Part shown: positions 7,540 to 14,431 of the stretch, in pieces
Layout: each line of letters opens with the position of its first letter
Position numbering within the stretch: the first letter of the stretch is position 1
From: Acholeplasmatales bacterium
Lineage (GTDB): Bacteria; Bacillota_I; Bacilli_A; Acholeplasmatales; Anaeroplasmataceae
Direction: 5' to 3'
Length of the DNA: 14,903 nucleotides
Assembly (NCBI GenBank): GCA_016282815.1
Contig: JAEELU010000084.1
Coordinates: 1-14,903 of the forward strand
Program-made: the position numbers and the translations under genes
The notes under the pieces: model-generated
Seen by the model: the letters and a program-made list of their open reading frames with translations, nothing else
What the model was told of the DNA's origin: nothing
The model's database searches: none

Positions 7540-7563
7540 AATGGGACGAATACTCGTCCCATT
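7540..7563 (-). other. Intercistronic perfect hairpin between aldolase and isomerase genes
   Basis: AATGGGACGA (7540-7549) and TCGTCCCATT (7554-7563) form a 10-bp perfect stem with a four-base loop. It starts seven bases after the aldolase stop. On the minus strand no U-run follows (AATTAATTATATT instead), so it is not a standard terminator. A partial terminator, or a 3'-end stabiliser that keeps aldolase mRNA more abundant than the isomerase part, fits better. Confidence 0.6.
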
Positions 7564-7570
7564 CTTTGTT

Positions 7571-8440
7571 TTATTCAGCTTTACCAACAGAACCAAACAT
7601 TTCCATCTTAATCTTAACGATTTCCTTGATTGCTTCTGTACCAGGTGCTAAAAGCTTTCTTGGGTCAAATCCCTTGCCCTCTAAATCCTTACCAGCTTCA
7701 ATATACTTTCTTGTAGCCTCTTGGAAATATAATTGACATTCAGTATTTACATTAATCTTGCATACACCTAAAGATATAGCCTTCTTAATCATATCCTCAG
7801 GAATACCTGTACCACCATGTAATACTAGTGGAATATCACCAACACGTGCCTTAATCTTCTTTAATGCATCGAAGTCAAGACCTTGCCAGTTTGCAGGGTA
7901 CTTACCATGAATATTACCGATACCTGCTGCTAGCATATCAATACCAGTTTGCTTTAATGTGAAGCACTCCTCTGGATCAGCAACCTCACCACGACCGATT
8001 ACACCGTCTTCTTCGCCACCGATAGTACCTACCTCAGCTTCTACTGTAGCACCTAAGAAATGTGCTTTAGCAACGATGTCTCTAGTCTTTTCTAGATTCT
8101 CCTCTAGTGGATAGTGAGAACCATCGAACATTACTGAAGAATAACCTGCAAGTAATGCCTTTTGAGCTCCCTCATAAGTACCATGATCAAGGTGTAATGC
8201 TACTGGTACAGTAATGTTCATTGATTTGATCATTGCCTTTACCATGTCAGCAACTACATTGTATCCTGTCATATATTTGTTTGCACCTTCAGAAACACCA
8301 AGCATAACTGGTGATTTTAACTCCTGTGCAGTTTGTAAAATAGCTTTTGTCCATTCTAGATTATTGATGTTGAAAGCACCTACGGCATAGTGTCCTTCCA
8401 TTGCTTTTTGCATCATATCCTTTGCGTTAACTAATGGCAT
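7571..8440 (-). CDS. fba: Class II (zinc) fructose-bisphosphate aldolase
   Basis: This is a 289-residue glycolytic enzyme that splits fructose-1,6-bisphosphate into dihydroxyacetone phosphate and glyceraldehyde-3-phosphate. The family residues are present: catalytic Asp85 and zinc ligand His86 in LHLDHG, zinc ligands His178 (GNIHGKYP) and His208 (LHGGTG), the phosphate-binding GTG, and KINVNTEC at 228-235. EAEVGTIGGEEDGV at about 134-147 is the mobile-loop segment. Tagatose-bisphosphate aldolase belongs to the same superfamily and is the main alternative; the isomerase next door leaves that open. The start ATG 8440 follows GAGGAGG with an 11-base spacer, slightly long. The promoter and a perfect cre site lie upstream, and the isomerase gene is downstream across a hairpin. 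Confidence 0.94.
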   Translation of the reverse strand: MPLVNAKDMMQKAMEGHYAVGAFNINNLEWTKAILQTAQELKSPVMLGVSEGANKYMTGYNVVADMVKAMIKSMNITVPVALHLDHGTYEGAQKALLAGYSSVMFDGSHYPLEENLEKTRDIVAKAHFLGATVEAEVGTIGGEEDGVIGRGEVADPEECFTLKQTGIDMLAAGIGNIHGKYPANWQGLDFDALKKIKARVGDIPLVLHGGTGIPEDMIKKAISLGVCKINVNTECQLYFQEATRKYIEAGKDLEGKGFDPRKLLAPGTEAIKEIVKIKMEMFGSVGKAE

Positions 8441-8488
8441 AATTAATAAATCCTCCTCTTAAATTAAATAGTTCTTTTACTGATTTTT

Positions 8489-8517
8489 ATTATATATTAC
8501 TTCAATTTTATTTACAA
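8489..8517 (-). promoter_or_regulatory. Promoter of the fba operon
   Basis: On the minus strand TTGTAA (8517-8512) and TATAAT (8494-8489) are separated by exactly 17 bases, the best sigma-A promoter in the window. The predicted transcription start is near 8482, giving a 5' leader of about 42 bases. Confidence 0.75.
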
Positions 8518-8530
8518 GAATATTTACTTA

Positions 8531-8544
8531 TGATAACGATTACA
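8531..8544 (-). promoter_or_regulatory. Catabolite-responsive element (cre), CcpA site
   Basis: The minus strand reads TGTAATCGTTATCA, matching the CcpA consensus TGWAANCGNTNWCA at every position. Its centre (8537.5) is about 55.5 bases upstream of the predicted transcription start of fba. Known cre sites at this position, such as ackA and pta of Bacillus subtilis, mediate activation rather than repression. No ccpA gene is in the window. Confidence 0.7.
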
Positions 8545-8577
8545 TAATTAAGCATTTTTATATTACATATAAATTAG

Positions 8578-8610
8578 CAACAAAAAAACAAGATTCATAC
8601 TGAATCCTGT
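8578..8610 (-). terminator. Intrinsic terminator of the ABC-transporter operon
   Basis: On the minus strand ACAGGATTCA pairs with TGAATCTTGT (10 bp, one G-U pair) around a GTA loop and runs into TTTTTTTGTTG. The stem starts at the permease stop codon. Confidence 0.85.
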
Positions 8611-9446
8611 TATTTTATATCCTTTTTTACAAAAGCTAAATAGCCTAAGAAATAATTACCTACAGCGAACACAAGTGGTGTTACAATATTACTAATAATT
8701 AATGGTGTATCAAATGCTGAATAGCCAATTGTCTGCATCAAATAGAATGGATTAATCCAATTAAATACACTTAGGAATGTTATGACATCATCCATATTAG
8801 TTTCATATATTTTTATAGTCTCTATAATAGTTGATATCATACTACCAACAAATTGTAATGCGAATGTAAAAACAATATACATTAATATAGATAAGCCCTG
8901 TGTTCTAAATACCATAACTACTAATAATATAACACTAGATACAAATATATATGATATTACTGCAAATAATAGATTAAGGAATATATTACCTACATATGTT
9001 CCTACAATTACTGTTTCAGGGAATGGTGGGAAAAACATAAGGCTAAATAATAATGATAATATACCATATCCAAACATTAATGCTGTAATGAATATTAATG
9101 CTGCTATATAATCGGCTAAATAAATCTTAGATTTAGGTGTACCACAAATAATCTTTGTTCTTACTGTACCATTTCTAAAATCCTGAGCTAATATTACAGA
9201 TGCTAATACTGGTAACAATAAACCAAATAATGCAGATGGTGACATTGCCCCAAGCATTCTAGAAAATGCAGAAAATTCTATAGTAGCTGGAGTTCCATAT
9301 AATTCAACCACCTTAGTTACTGCAGTTTTTAATGCTAATTCTAATAAAGGTACTGCTAAAGCGAATGATCCTGCTAATATTGCAAGTACTAGGAAATATT
9401 TTGATTTAAAAAATCTAATAAGCTCACATTTAATTAGATTAATCAT
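8610..9446 (-). CDS. ABC-2 type transporter permease
   Basis: This is a 278-residue integral membrane protein, the translocating partner of the ATPase encoded just before it. Six hydrophobic segments lie at about 17-37, 71-89, 111-139, 153-181, 185-207 and 251-273. The cytoplasmic loop ILAQDFRNGTVRTKIICGTP between the second and third is typical of ABC-2 permeases of the BcrB/NatB sort. Two ATG codons are adjacent (9449 and 9446); the Shine-Dalgarno GGAGG at 9459-9455 gives spacers of five and eight bases, so 9446 is preferred. The gene overlaps the ATPase gene, and its ribosome site is inside the ATPase C-terminal codons. The exported substrate is unknown; antimicrobial peptide or antibiotic export is common in the family but not shown. 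Confidence 0.88.
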   Translation of the reverse strand: MINLIKCELIRFFKSKYFLVLAILAGSFALAVPLLELALKTAVTKVVELYGTPATIEFSAFSRMLGAMSPSALFGLLLPVLASVILAQDFRNGTVRTKIICGTPKSKIYLADYIAALIFITALMFGYGILSLLFSLMFFPPFPETVIVGTYVGNIFLNLLFAVISYIFVSSVILLVVMVFRTQGLSILMYIVFTFALQFVGSMISTIIETIKIYETNMDDVITFLSVFNWINPFYLMQTIGYSAFDTPLIISNIVTPLVFAVGNYFLGYLAFVKKDIK

Positions 9447-10359
9447 CATTTCTACCTCCTATTAGAGATAGATAATATTTTTCGATATCTCCCTCGTGCT
9501 TATTGATACCTAATATATTAATATTATTATCCTGGAATATTTTTAATATTGGATTTAATTCGATATTACCAATAATTCTAACACCCTTTTTATCCTTCAT
9601 AACATCATAATGACCATATAATAGATTATATGCCTCATCTACCATATCTACATTAATTATAGTTTCAGGCTGAACATATTCATTTAGCTCATCCTTACTT
9701 ATTTCCTTAAGCATTTTACCATGAGATATTATTCCATATCTTGTTGCTACTAAGCTTAATTCAGATAATATATGTGATGAAATTAAAAATGTTATATTAT
9801 TCTTTTCATTTAAATCAAGAATTAGATTTCTAACATCTACTATACCCTCTGGGTCTAGTCCATTCATTGGCTCATCTAGCATAACAAATTCAGGATTAGA
9901 AAGTAATGCTAAGGCAATACCCAATCTTTGCTTCATACCAAGTGAGAAATTCATTACCTTCTTCTTACTCTCAAATAAATCAGAAAGTCCCACTAGCTCT
10001 GCTAATCTCTTATGCTCATTAATATCACTATTACCTACTATTAATCCTACTAGATTAAAATTATCCTTCATAGTCATAGTAGGATATAGCTGAGGATATT
10101 CAACTATAGCACCAATTCTTTTTCTAGCATCTACTATATCTCTATCATTTGATGATACACCAAATAATTGATATTCGCCCTCATTAAGCTTAATTAATCC
10201 AGATAATATTCTTATTACAGTTGTTTTACCTGAACCATTCTCTCCGACAAATCCATAAATATCTCCCTTATTGATTGTCATAGAGAATCCGTCTAATGCG
10301 CGCTGGTCCTTATAAATCTTAACCAAGCCATCACATTTTACGACAACACTACTCTCCAC
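9439..10359 (-). CDS. ABC transporter ATP-binding protein (BcrA/NatA type)
   Basis: This is a 306-residue ATPase that powers the adjacent permease. Numbered from the GTG start, Walker A GENGSGKTT lies at 39-47, the signature FSLGMKQR at 138-145, Walker B EFVMLDEP at 157-164 followed by MNGLDPEG, and the H-loop SSH with His196. All catalytic residues are intact. The last ~90 residues form the accessory domain usual in this subfamily. The frame is open to an ATG at 10392 and has another at 10368, but AGGAG directly abuts that ATG. The same AGGAG lies nine bases before GTG 10359, which overlaps the upstream gene by 11 bases (GTGGAGAGTAG). I therefore take GTG as the start. The chain of overlaps with both neighbours indicates coupled translation. 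Confidence 0.9.
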   Translation of the reverse strand: MESSVVVKCDGLVKIYKDQRALDGFSMTINKGDIYGFVGENGSGKTTVIRILSGLIKLNEGEYQLFGVSSNDRDIVDARKRIGAIVEYPQLYPTMTMKDNFNLVGLIVGNSDINEHKRLAELVGLSDLFESKKKVMNFSLGMKQRLGIALALLSNPEFVMLDEPMNGLDPEGIVDVRNLILDLNEKNNITFLISSHILSELSLVATRYGIISHGKMLKEISKDELNEYVQPETIINVDMVDEAYNLLYGHYDVMKDKKGVRIIGNIELNPILKIFQDNNINILGINKHEGDIEKYYLSLIGGRNDD

Positions 10360-10627
10360 TAGTCTCATCTCCTGTATTTTGTTCTTCCGCATTATTTTCT
10401 TCTATTTTCTTACCATACTTTTCTGGTTCCTTAGCCTTCATTTCTGATTTAAGATAAAGATATCCTAAGAAAGCACCTATAGCACAAATAACAACTCCTG
10501 TTATAACATCCACATACCATAAATGCCACATATGATCAAACCAAATAATATATACAGTCATTGCTATACCTGTATAAAATAATACTAATAAAATATTAAG
10601 ACAATATTTCTTTAAATAATTCATCAT
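10349..10627 (-). CDS. Small two-pass membrane protein of the ABC operon, unknown function
   Basis: This is a 92-residue protein with two hydrophobic segments at about 9-29 and 38-60. The short loop between them, WFDHMWHLWYVD (29-40), is rich in Trp, Tyr and His. Lysines near the N-terminus place both ends inside and this loop outside. The tail from about 61 is charged and strongly acidic (Glu/Asn-rich). I do not recognise the family. The start ATG 10627 follows AAGGGGTG; an adjacent ATG at 10624 is also possible. The gene overlaps the ATPase gene, so it is likely an accessory or regulatory part of the transporter. It begins 24 bases after the diguanylate cyclase gene with no strong terminator between them. 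Confidence 0.75.
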   Translation of the reverse strand: MMNYLKKYCLNILLVLFYTGIAMTVYIIWFDHMWHLWYVDVITGVVICAIGAFLGYLYLKSEMKAKEPEKYGKKIEENNAEEQNTGDETSGE

Positions 10628-10651
10628 AATAACACCCCTTATAAAAAGCCA

Positions 10652-11707
10652 CTATTTTGACTTCTTTAAATCATTAAGGCTTATACCTCGATAATATAAT
10701 AATAAGCCTAAGGTATGAGCTAATGTTAATAATACATCAATATCAGCATTTTGCCATATTCTTCCTCTAGGATTTTCTATTATATCAGCTCTTATAAAAC
10801 CAAAATGCTTATCAAATGCCTTTATTTCTACATAGCATACTGAATATACTCCCTGCTTATAGGATTCAATCTCTACAGGATTAGTCTCGTGGCCTGTAAT
10901 GGTATTTTTGTTAAATACCATTGTTTGTGGATTAAGCATTTTCTTAATATCTTCACTATTTATTACCTTAAAATCACGTTTTTTACATATTGGATGATAA
11001 AAGTCAAAATACATATTTTTATCATCAACCAAGCATAAATGATCAATCATTAAATAGTTACCTAAATAATTGATAATTTCTTCTATACCTACTACTAAAT
11101 CGTTTGAATTAGTCAAGGTATTATATACCCTTGAATGTAAATACATTGAGGATACAGCTCTATCTCTTTCTGTTTTTAGGTTTATTGTTGCGTGCTTTTC
11201 TGGTAAATAAATGATAAAGCAATTTCTACCCTTCATCTTACCTCTATATAGTGCCTTATCTGCAAGCTCAAATAAGCCCTCTATATTTTGGGAATCCTTA
11301 GGGAATCTTGATGCTCCCATAGTAACTGTCATATTTAAGTAGTTTAGTTTATCATCATCTAAATTAGATGTTGAACCAAGTAGAGTATGCCATATATCCC
11401 ATACAGCATCATAATCGATAATATTATCAAGTACGATTAGGAATTCATCTCCACCATATCTACCTACTACACCATTATTACCTAATAGCTTTTTGATATT
11501 TTTAGCAACACTAACTAAAACTCTATCTCCGAAGCTATGTCCATAGCCATCATTGATATATTTAAAATTATCAATATCTAATATACAAAGGGAAAAAGGC
11601 TTATTATTACTAATAAGCTCCATTATGTATTCATTGATAACCTCTCTGGTATATACCTTTGTAAGATCATCTATTTTATTTTTCCTGTTAGCAAAAAATG
11701 AATCCAT
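10652..11707 (-). CDS. Diguanylate cyclase: N-terminal GGDEF, C-terminal GAF-like domain
   Basis: This is a 351-residue protein predicted to make cyclic di-GMP from two GTP. The GGDEF domain covers about 10-168: metal-binding Asp in LDIDNFKYIND (42-52), GHSFGDRVL (56-64), the canonical signature RYGGDEF (83-89), and DKALYRGKMKGRN (150-162). The inhibitory I-site RxxD would fall at 76-79, but the residues are GNNG, so product inhibition through this site is not expected. Residues about 180-345 look like a GAF-type sensor domain, best seen in the end segment IENPRGRIWQNADIDVLLTL. This order (output first, sensor last) is the reverse of the usual one. No membrane segment is seen, so it should be cytosolic. 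The start ATG 11707 follows AGAGGT. The gene has its own promoter with palindromes and may read into the ABC genes. Confidence 0.9.
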   Translation of the reverse strand: MDSFFANRKNKIDDLTKVYTREVINEYIMELISNNKPFSLCILDIDNFKYINDGYGHSFGDRVLVSVAKNIKKLLGNNGVVGRYGGDEFLIVLDNIIDYDAVWDIWHTLLGSTSNLDDDKLNYLNMTVTMGASRFPKDSQNIEGLFELADKALYRGKMKGRNCFIIYLPEKHATINLKTERDRAVSSMYLHSRVYNTLTNSNDLVVGIEEIINYLGNYLMIDHLCLVDDKNMYFDFYHPICKKRDFKVINSEDIKKMLNPQTMVFNKNTITGHETNPVEIESYKQGVYSVCYVEIKAFDKHFGFIRADIIENPRGRIWQNADIDVLLTLAHTLGLLLYYRGISLNDLKKSK

Positions 11708-11721
11708 AATTTACCTCTTTT

Positions 11722-11742
11722 GTATCATTATTATAATGATAC
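11722..11742. promoter_or_regulatory. Perfect palindrome over the -10 box of the GGDEF gene
   Basis: Arms GTATCATTA and TAATGATAC (9 bases each) flank a three-base centre without mismatch. The minus-strand -10 TATAAT (11735-11730) lies inside it, about ten bases from the Shine-Dalgarno side. A protein bound here would block the promoter, so it is a candidate repressor operator. The -35 at 17-18 bases is weak (TTAATT/TTTAAT). Confidence 0.5.
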
Positions 11743-11761
11743 TTTAATTAAAAATTAAAGT
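11741..11761. repeat. Second perfect palindrome over the -35 region of the GGDEF gene
   Basis: Arms ACTTTAATT and AATTAAAGT (9 bases each) flank three A bases. It shares two bases with the palindrome at 11722-11742, and the two centres are 19 bases apart. It lies eight bases after the aldo/keto reductase stop codon. Lacking a U-run and containing only two G-C pairs, it is a poor terminator. Confidence 0.45.
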
Positions 11762-11769
11762 CAATATTT

Positions 11770-12591
11770 CTAGCTTCTAAGTGGTCTATCAAGCTCAGGA
11801 TTATGGATATTATTTAATACATCCATATCCTCCTTAGCTATTTTAAAATCAACATCTAGATTTGCCTTTTGTCTTTCAGAATTAGTAGATTTAGGAAGTG
11901 GTAAAGCTCCTCTTTCTACACAATATCTAATAGCTAGCTGAGATATAGTTACACCATATTTAATAGCTATTCTCTTAATGTCCTGATTTTCTAATAGCTT
12001 ACCTGTTGCGAGAGGTGAATATGCTTCTATAAGGATATTCTTCTCATTACAGTATTTAACTAGGTCCTCCTGAGTATTACCAATAAAGAATCTAATTTGG
12101 TTTACATGAGGAACGAAGTTTAATGCCTTAATTAAAGGTTCAATATTTTCAGGTCTAAAATTAGATACACCAATAGATTTAATCAATCCCTTGTTATATA
12201 GGTCAATCATTGCTCTAAAAGCTTCAATATTACCTTGAGTACAATCCTGTCCTACATTACTCCATGGCCATGGAGCGTGGATTAGATATAAATCAATATA
12301 ATCTAAATCAAGATTCTTAAGTGATTGATAGAAATGATCTATCGTACCATCATAGGTTTTTATGTGAGATGGAAGCTTTGTTGTAACAAAGATTTCCTCT
12401 CTTTTTAAACCACTGTCCTTGATAGCCTTGCCTACGCCCTCCTCATTTTCGTAAGCATAGGCAGTATCAATATGCCTATAGCCATTCTTGATGGCATTAA
12501 GTGTAGCTTCATATGACTGATCCGCAGGAATCTGCCATGTACCGAAGCCAATACCAGGAATAATTACACCATTAGATAATTTAAATTGCAT
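11770..12591 (-). CDS. Aldo/keto reductase
   Basis: This is a 273-residue NADPH-dependent oxidoreductase of the aldo/keto reductase superfamily (TIM barrel), reducing aldehydes or ketones to alcohols. The catalytic tetrad is complete: Asp42 and Tyr47 in HIDTAYAYENE, Lys72 in VTTKLP, His105 in YLIHAPWPW. Family signatures are GYRHIDTAYAYENEEGVG and IGVSNF near 150, and the cofactor-binding end carries LPKST near 232-236. It resembles 2,5-diketo-gluconate/methylglyoxal reductases such as Bacillus YvgN, but the substrate cannot be told. The start ATG 12591 follows AGGAGGT, which overlaps the esterase stop TAG, so the two genes are probably translated together. It is the last gene of the operon starting with the ASCH protein. 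Confidence 0.92.
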   Translation of the reverse strand: MQFKLSNGVIIPGIGFGTWQIPADQSYEATLNAIKNGYRHIDTAYAYENEEGVGKAIKDSGLKREEIFVTTKLPSHIKTYDGTIDHFYQSLKNLDLDYIDLYLIHAPWPWSNVGQDCTQGNIEAFRAMIDLYNKGLIKSIGVSNFRPENIEPLIKALNFVPHVNQIRFFIGNTQEDLVKYCNEKNILIEAYSPLATGKLLENQDIKRIAIKYGVTISQLAIRYCVERGALPLPKSTNSERQKANLDVDFKIAKEDMDVLNNIHNPELDRPLRS

Positions 12592-12602
12592 ATTTTTACC
12601 TC

Positions 12603-14417
12603 CTACACCTTTAAAAAATTATCAAATATATCATATAGCTTAAGATATTTATCGTCTATCATACCAACATTATCGCCAAATTCCATCACCTTGTTATCAG
12701 TATTATTCCATTCTGTCCATTCAGTTAATCCCTCTCTATTTGGATTACCAGTTTTAACAAAATTAGACCAATAATCAAGCATATTATTAGATAGCTTAAT
12801 ATCAGTATCATTATAGCGATATGGATATCTAGAATTTTTAACATTTCCATATGCATATATCATTTCACCTGAATGATATGTACTATAATAACCATTTGTT
12901 TTAGTAAATTGATATCTATATACCTTTACTCCGTTATTCTTAGCCACTCTACTCCATGAATGATGTGGATACATAAACCACCAAACTGAAATGATTTCAT
13001 TGAATGCAGTTGGAGCGTCCTTTTCTATTTCAGACTCATATAGCTTCATTATTTCATCAATTGTTTGGTCATCAAATATCTCATGTAATCTTTCTCTAAA
13101 GTTATTCTTATTAGTTGGATTAAATAAATACTTTGGTATTACAAAGGCATCAGATTCCTTAACATTATATCCATTAAGTAGCTCAACCTCATTATTTTCA
13201 TGATCTAAATACACCTGATATGGATCCTTTGTAAGTGCATAGCCATCTAAGGTCATAGCGCTATTAGAAAACTTAGTAGTAACAAGCCTTTCTGGAGCTA
13301 TATTTCTTAATTCAGCTACTGATGAAACATTAAATTCCTTTAATATTTCCTTACCTGTATTTAAAGCCTCAGTCATAGTTCTATATGTATGAGGTGCCTT
13401 TTTTACTACTAATGAGCTTGATTCGGCGATTGCTCTTTTAAATAAGCCTTTAGCTAAAGGAGATGCACATATTGCAGATACGCTACTTGAGCCTGCACTT
13501 TCTCCTGCGATAGTTATATTATCCTTATCTCCTCCAAAGGCACCAATATTATTATGTACCCACTCTAGTGCCTTAATTTGGTCAAGTAATCCATAGTTTC
13601 CTGTTGTGTGATTTGGTGATTCATTCATTAAATCCTCATTAGCGAAATAGCCAAATACACCAAGCCTATAGGCAACTGTAATCATAATTACACCCTTCTT
13701 AGCCATTTCCTCACCATTATAATCCTCAAACGCTGCAGAGCCTGTAGTTAATGAACCACCATGTATATATACAATTACAGGCAAATTCTTTTCGTTATTA
13801 TTTGGTCTCCACAGATTCAAATATAATGAATCCTCACTAATAGGCTCTATTGTTTTAGTACGATAATCAGGTACCCATCTTCCTTGAGCATATATATCTA
13901 CAAGTGATGATACTATTTCGTTATCCCTAGGCTGATATGATTTTGATTTAAATTCTCTTAGCTCCAAAAAGCCATCCTGATATTTTTCAATATCCTGTGG
14001 CTCCTTCCACCTTAATTCACCTACAGGTGCCTTAGCATAAGGAATACCAGGATAAATACTAACTGAGCTATCCTCATTTAATATTCCTCTTAACGCTCCC
14101 TTATTTGTCATAACAATCGGTGAAAATCTTGGATTCATATAATAAACAGGATTCTTAAATGCCACACAAGGATGAGATATTATAACAATAAGTCCGCCTC
14201 CAATAAGGAACAGGCACCATAATATTGCGATTTTAATCTTTTTAGCATTAAAGAACAATATTCTACCAATTAAAAAAACAGCTAGAAGCACTATTAGAGA
14301 TATAAAGACAACAAAAGGTCCATTGGATATATCTACATAGAATATCATTACTCCTGCTATTAAAACATAAGCAATAGAGAATAATATCATCATTACAATT
14401 CTAGCTGTTTTATTCAT
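12603..14417 (-). CDS. Membrane-anchored type-B carboxylesterase
   Basis: This is a 604-residue esterase of the carboxylesterase/cholinesterase alpha/beta-hydrolase family with an unusual membrane part. Hydrophobic segments lie at about 7-29, 36-56 and 63-82; the basic NAKKIK between the second and third suggests that the catalytic domain faces outside. The domain begins near 95 with YPGIPYAKAPVGELRW at about 122-137. It shows SEDSLYLNLWRP, the oxyanion segment HGGS at 219-222 (the common HGGG has Ser last), and the nucleophile Ser307 in GESAG. Acid Glu421 (NVKESDAF) and His515 (TYHSGEM) complete the triad. The start ATG 14417 has a weak ribosome site (GGTGA); a GTG at 14429 is the alternative. 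It lies 14 bases after the ASCH gene and 11 before the reductase. The natural ester substrate is unknown. Confidence 0.9.
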   Translation of the reverse strand: MNKTARIVMMILFSIAYVLIAGVMIFYVDISNGPFVVFISLIVLLAVFLIGRILFFNAKKIKIAILWCLFLIGGGLIVIISHPCVAFKNPVYYMNPRFSPIVMTNKGALRGILNEDSSVSIYPGIPYAKAPVGELRWKEPQDIEKYQDGFLELREFKSKSYQPRDNEIVSSLVDIYAQGRWVPDYRTKTIEPISEDSLYLNLWRPNNNEKNLPVIVYIHGGSLTTGSAAFEDYNGEEMAKKGVIMITVAYRLGVFGYFANEDLMNESPNHTTGNYGLLDQIKALEWVHNNIGAFGGDKDNITIAGESAGSSSVSAICASPLAKGLFKRAIAESSSLVVKKAPHTYRTMTEALNTGKEILKEFNVSSVAELRNIAPERLVTTKFSNSAMTLDGYALTKDPYQVYLDHENNEVELLNGYNVKESDAFVIPKYLFNPTNKNNFRERLHEIFDDQTIDEIMKLYESEIEKDAPTAFNEIISVWWFMYPHHSWSRVAKNNGVKVYRYQFTKTNGYYSTYHSGEMIYAYGNVKNSRYPYRYNDTDIKLSNNMLDYWSNFVKTGNPNREGLTEWTEWNNTDNKVMEFGDNVGMIDDKYLKLYDIFDNFLKV

Positions 14418-14431
14418 TATAATCACCACGT

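Noticed and set aside
7512..7562. N-terminal extension of the isomerase (start ATG at 7562)
   Set aside because: That ATG is inside the perfect hairpin, has no ribosome binding site, and the extra 17 residues do not fit the family, which begins with a beta strand such as MRIALINEN.
8782..9111. A 109-codon plus-strand open frame opposite the ABC permease
   Set aside because: The predicted protein is Ile/Asn/Thr-rich, has no Shine-Dalgarno-led gene context, and is a shadow of the AT-rich membrane-protein codons.
11741..11761. The palindrome after the aldo/keto reductase as an intrinsic terminator
   Set aside because: Only two of nine pairs are G-C and no U-run follows on the minus strand, so efficient termination is unlikely.
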